Assembly (NCBI GenBank): GCA_016218905.1
Contig: JACRCS010000395.1
Location: 1-10,281, forward strand
Direction: 5' to 3'
From: Deltaproteobacteria bacterium
Lineage (GTDB): Bacteria > Desulfobacterota_C > Deferrisomatia > Deferrisomatales > JACRMM01
Length of the DNA: 10,281 bases
Shown one piece after another: positions 7,661 to 10,281 of this stretch. How positions within the stretch are numbered: the first letter of the stretch is position 1; each line of letters begins with the position of its first letter. Made by a program: the position numbers and the translations under genes. The notes below the pieces were generated by a model. The model saw only the letters and a program-made list of their open reading frames with translations, was not told the DNA's origin and made no database searches.

Positions 7661-7669
7661 GAGACGTAA

Positions 7670-10281
7670 ATGAGTAATAAGAAGTTTTGGCTGCTCCTGC
7701 TGGTCGTACCGATGCTGGTCGCGACCCAGGTGATGGCACAGGGGCTCCCGACGGGGACCCTGAACGGCAAGGTCTCGGAGACCGAGGGGCTGCCCCTGCC
7801 GGGCGTGTCGGTGACCGCGAAGTCGCCCGCGCTGCAGGGCTCCCGCACCGCGGTCACGAACGTGAACGGTGACTTCACCGTTCCGAACCTTCCCCCGGGC
7901 GAGTACGTCGTCACCTTCGTCATGTCGGGCTTCCAGAGCGTGACGAGGAACGTCAAGGTCTCGTCCGGCCAGGTCATCCCGATGAACGCCAAGCTCTCGA
8001 TCTCGTCCGTCGCCGCCGAGGCCACGGTCGTCGCGCAGAGCGAAACGGTCTCGCAGACCTCCCAGGCCACGACGACCTATTCCGCCGACGTGATGGACAA
8101 GCTCCCCGTCGCCAGGACCATCCTGGCCTCGGTCGTCCTGACCGCGGGCGTGAACCAGAACGGCCCGGCTGGCAACATCACGATCTCCGGCGGCCAGTCG
8201 TTCGACAACGTCTTCACGGTCAACGGCGTCAACATCCAGGACAACGTCCGCGGCACGCCGACCAACCTCTTCATCGAGGACGCCATCCAGGAGACGACGA
8301 CGATGACGTCGGGCGTCACGGCGGAGTACGGCCGGTTCACGGGCGGCGTCATCAACGCCGTCACCAAGCAGGGCGGCAACAGCTTCAGCGGTTCCTTCCG
8401 CGCGACGCTGAACAACGACGCCAACAAGGCCCAGACCCCGATCCCGACGACCTACAACGACACGGTCGTCCCCACGTACGAGGCCACCATCGGCGGCCCG
8501 ATCTGGAAGGACCGGGTCTGGTTCTTCGGCGCCGGCCGCTACGTCGAGCAGGAGACGTCCGGGTCGACGGCCAGGATCAATCCCCCCGCCGGAAGCGGGA
8601 CCACGATCTCGATCCCGCAGACGAACATGAACGAGCGCATCGAAGGCAAGCTGACGCTGACGCCGTTCCAGAACCACACCCTCACGGGCTCCTACACCTG
8701 GACGACGACCGAGTCGGCCAACTACTACTTCCCGAACCTGCCGATCCTCGACCTCCGGCAGACCTACGACCGCGAGACCCCGTCCGACCTGCTCTCGATC
8801 AACTACAACGGCGTGATCACGAGCAACTTCTTCATCGAGGCGCAATACTCGGAGAAGAAGTTCGAGTTCGTGAACTCGGGCGGAACGGACACCTCGCTGA
8901 TCGGCGGCACCGCGGTCAGCGTCCTCGACCAGGGCTACGGCATGATGTGGTCCCCGGTCTTCTGCGGCGTTTGCAGCCCCGAGACCCGCGACAACAACGA
9001 TTTCCTCATCAAGGGAACCTACTTCGCCTCGTCGCCGAGCCTCGGTTCTCACAGCATCGCCTTCGGCTACCAGAACTTCGCCCAGCAGCGGCTCTCGAAC
9101 AACTACCAGTCCGGTAGCAACTGGTGGATGTACCCGTCTTCGGTCATCCAGGAGGGGGCAAACCTCTTCCCCGTCATCGACGCGAACTCCTACATGACGT
9201 ACCAGCCGATCCCCGTGCTGAGCCAGGGGAGCGACCTGAAGACCCAGTCGATCTTCATCAACGACAGTTGGAAGCTCGGCAACAAGCTGTCCTTCAACGT
9301 CGGCGTCCGCTGGGACAAGAACGACGCCACCGACTCCGCGGGCAACGTCGTCGCCGACGACAGCCAGTTCAGCCCCCGTCTCTCCGCGACCTATGACCTG
9401 ACGGGCGACGGCAAGTTCCGCATGTCGGCCAGCTATGCCCGGTACGTCGGCCAGATCCAGGAGACGGTCGCCGGCAGCGGCGCCTCCCCGGCCGGCGCCC
9501 CCTCGAGCTACTACTACTACTGGACGGGCCAGGAATACAACACGGGCGCCACGCGCACCGACACGGAGACGATCCTGAGGGCGATGTTCGCCCACCTCGG
9601 CGTCACCGGCCTGAACCAGTTCCCCACCACCCAGAGCCCGGACGGCGTCGTCATCCGTGGCTTGACGCTTCAGATCGTCGATCCGCTCAAGTCGCCCAAC
9701 GCGGACGAGTACGCTCTCGGGTTCGGCGGCACGCTCGGCAGCAACTTGGTCTACCGCTTCGACGCGGTGCGGCGCGAGTACAACGACTTCTACATGACCA
9801 AGCGTGACACGACCACCGGCTTCGTCACGGACTCCGAGGGGAACCGGTACAACCTGGGTGTCTACGTCAACTCGAACGTCCCCGAGCGCAACTACACCGG
9901 GTTGAACACCTCCCTCGCCTATCGGACCGGCCCGCTCAGCGTCGGCGGCAACTGGACCTGGTCGCACATGCTCGGCACGTTCGTCGGTGAGGGCGCTGGC
10001 GGCGGCCCCGCCACGTCCGGGCTCCTGAACTACCCCGAGTACCAGCAGGAGGCCTGGGTCGCTCCGCGCGGCAGCCTCTCCCAGGACCAGCGCCACCGCG
10101 TCCGCCTCTACGGCTCCTATGACCTCAACCTCGGCCCGATCGCCATCACCCCGGGCCTCGTCCAGCATTTCGACACCGGCACGCCGTACGGCGCTGCCTC
10201 CACGAGCATCGACTCGCGTCCGTACGTGTCGGGTCTGGCGTGCACCTCGGCGACCCAGACCGGGTGCTACATCACCCCGCC
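7670..10281 (+). CDS. TonB-dependent receptor, Oar-like, 3' end outside window
   Basis: An outer-membrane TonB-dependent receptor; 870 codons are visible without a stop and the gene runs off the edge. A signal peptide covers residues 1-23 (VMA before Gln24). Residues 29-109 form a carboxypeptidase-regulatory-like beta-sandwich (GKV...PLPGVSVTAKSP, then TNVNGDFTVPNLPPGEY). The plug follows (about 120-240; ISGGQSFDNVFTVNGVNIQD, then EYGRFTGGVINAVTKQGGN). From there on are barrel strands with many aromatic Y-x-W/F patterns and typical Oar text (VPERNYTGL near 740). Full members are usually about 950-1100 residues, so only the last strands are missing. A CxxC pair (Cys432, Cys435, FCGVC) sits in a barrel loop. 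The substrate is unknown; peptides are suggested by the peptidase neighbours. The gene is transcribed away from the hydrolase cluster, after a long leader. A longer open frame on the opposite strand (10168-7622) is a shadow. Confidence 0.94.
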   Translation, partial: MSNKKFWLLLLVVPMLVATQVMAQGLPTGTLNGKVSETEGLPLPGVSVTAKSPALQGSRTAVTNVNGDFTVPNLPPGEYVVTFVMSGFQSVTRNVKVSSGQVIPMNAKLSISSVAAEATVVAQSETVSQTSQATTTYSADVMDKLPVARTILASVVLTAGVNQNGPAGNITISGGQSFDNVFTVNGVNIQDNVRGTPTNLFIEDAIQETTTMTSGVTAEYGRFTGGVINAVTKQGGNSFSGSFRATLNNDANKAQTPIPTTYNDTVVPTYEATIGGPIWKDRVWFFGAGRYVEQETSGSTARINPPAGSGTTISIPQTNMNERIEGKLTLTPFQNHTLTGSYTWTTTESANYYFPNLPILDLRQTYDRETPSDLLSINYNGVITSNFFIEAQYSEKKFEFVNSGGTDTSLIGGTAVSVLDQGYGMMWSPVFCGVCSPETRDNNDFLIKGTYFASSPSLGSHSIAFGYQNFAQQRLSNNYQSGSNWWMYPSSVIQEGANLFPVIDANSYMTYQPIPVLSQGSDLKTQSIFINDSWKLGNKLSFNVGVRWDKNDATDSAGNVVADDSQFSPRLSATYDLTGDGKFRMSASYARYVGQIQETVAGSGASPAGAPSSYYYYWTGQEYNTGATRTDTETILRAMFAHLGVTGLNQFPTTQSPDGVVIRGLTLQIVDPLKSPNADEYALGFGGTLGSNLVYRFDAVRREYNDFYMTKRDTTTGFVTDSEGNRYNLGVYVNSNVPERNYTGLNTSLAYRTGPLSVGGNWTWSHMLGTFVGEGAGGGPATSGLLNYPEYQQEAWVAPRGSLSQDQRHRVRLYGSYDLNLGPIAITPGLVQHFDTGTPYGAASTSIDSRPYVSGLACTSATQTGCYITP

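Larger units (their letters stand above)
7073..7669. other. Divergent intergenic region with long structured leader
   Basis: This 597-bp stretch separates the minus hydrolase cluster from the plus receptor gene. Its GC content is visibly lower than that of the flanking genes. It has no convincing protein: the plus open frame 7208-7669 has no family resemblance, and its end overlaps the receptor's Shine-Dalgarno. It holds an inverted repeat near the hydrolase side and stem-loops at about 7241-7277, 7457-7484, 7552-7602 and 7632-7648. There is also a purine-rich run (7488-7528) with two SD-like AAGGAGA/AGGAGA repeats but no start codon after them. I found no clear -35/-10 pair; TATGAT at 7319-7324 is the best -10-like hexamer but has no good partner. 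Confidence 0.6.

Noticed and set aside
7208..7669. 153-codon open frame ending one base before the receptor ATG
   Set aside because: No ribosome site, no recognisable domain, and its end overlaps the receptor's Shine-Dalgarno. Treated as leader sequence.
7622..10168. 848-codon open frame on the minus strand
   Set aside because: It is antisense to the TonB receptor, which has a Shine-Dalgarno, signal peptide and family motifs. The minus frame gives only Val/Arg/Gly/Asp-rich text typical of a GC-rich shadow.

Overview
This is high-GC bacterial DNA, very rich in codons ending in G or C. It carries five genes, and all five look connected with secretion, breakdown or uptake of proteins and peptides. 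A Gram-negative cell is certain in practice: a TonB-dependent outer-membrane receptor is present together with several exported (periplasmic) enzymes. The receptor has an N-terminal carboxypeptidase-regulatory-like domain (Oar type). Next to an S46 dipeptidyl peptidase, a bacterial tricorn homologue and very high GC, this suggests Acidobacteriota, perhaps a Thermoanaerobaculia-like lineage. That placement is an inference from gene content only.

Layout. Positions 1-2465 (+) hold the C-terminal part of a tricorn-type S41 protease; its start lies before the window. It converges on a minus-strand cluster, and a 13-bp GC hairpin (2479-2507) lies between the two ends. The minus cluster, in transcription order, is: an exported dienelactone-hydrolase-family protein interrupted by an in-frame TAG (7072 to 6284); a complete S46 dipeptidyl peptidase with a DPP11-like specificity residue (6226 to 4019); and a family-5 (peptide type) ABC substrate-binding protein (4010 to 2520). 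The gaps are 57 and 8 bp, so they probably form one transcript. Going the other way from a 597-bp intergenic region (7073-7669) is the TonB-dependent receptor, 7670 to the window edge. Its correct plus-strand frame is easily hidden by a longer antisense open frame.

Working together (inference): the receptor would import oligopeptides or another large substrate across the outer membrane. The S46 enzyme would trim peptides to dipeptides in the periplasm, and the binding protein would hand them to a permease encoded elsewhere. The tricorn protease would degrade larger peptides. The divergent region contains a perfect TGAAAC-N3-GTTTCA inverted repeat near the hydrolase and several stem-loops in the long receptor leader, one directly next to the Shine-Dalgarno sequence.

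I saw no tRNA, rRNA, CRISPR array, insertion sequence or integrase. No convincing wholly new multi-gene system is visible. The most unusual items are the nonsense codon in an otherwise intact hydrolase, the structured receptor leader, and the clustering of three different peptide-handling activities.
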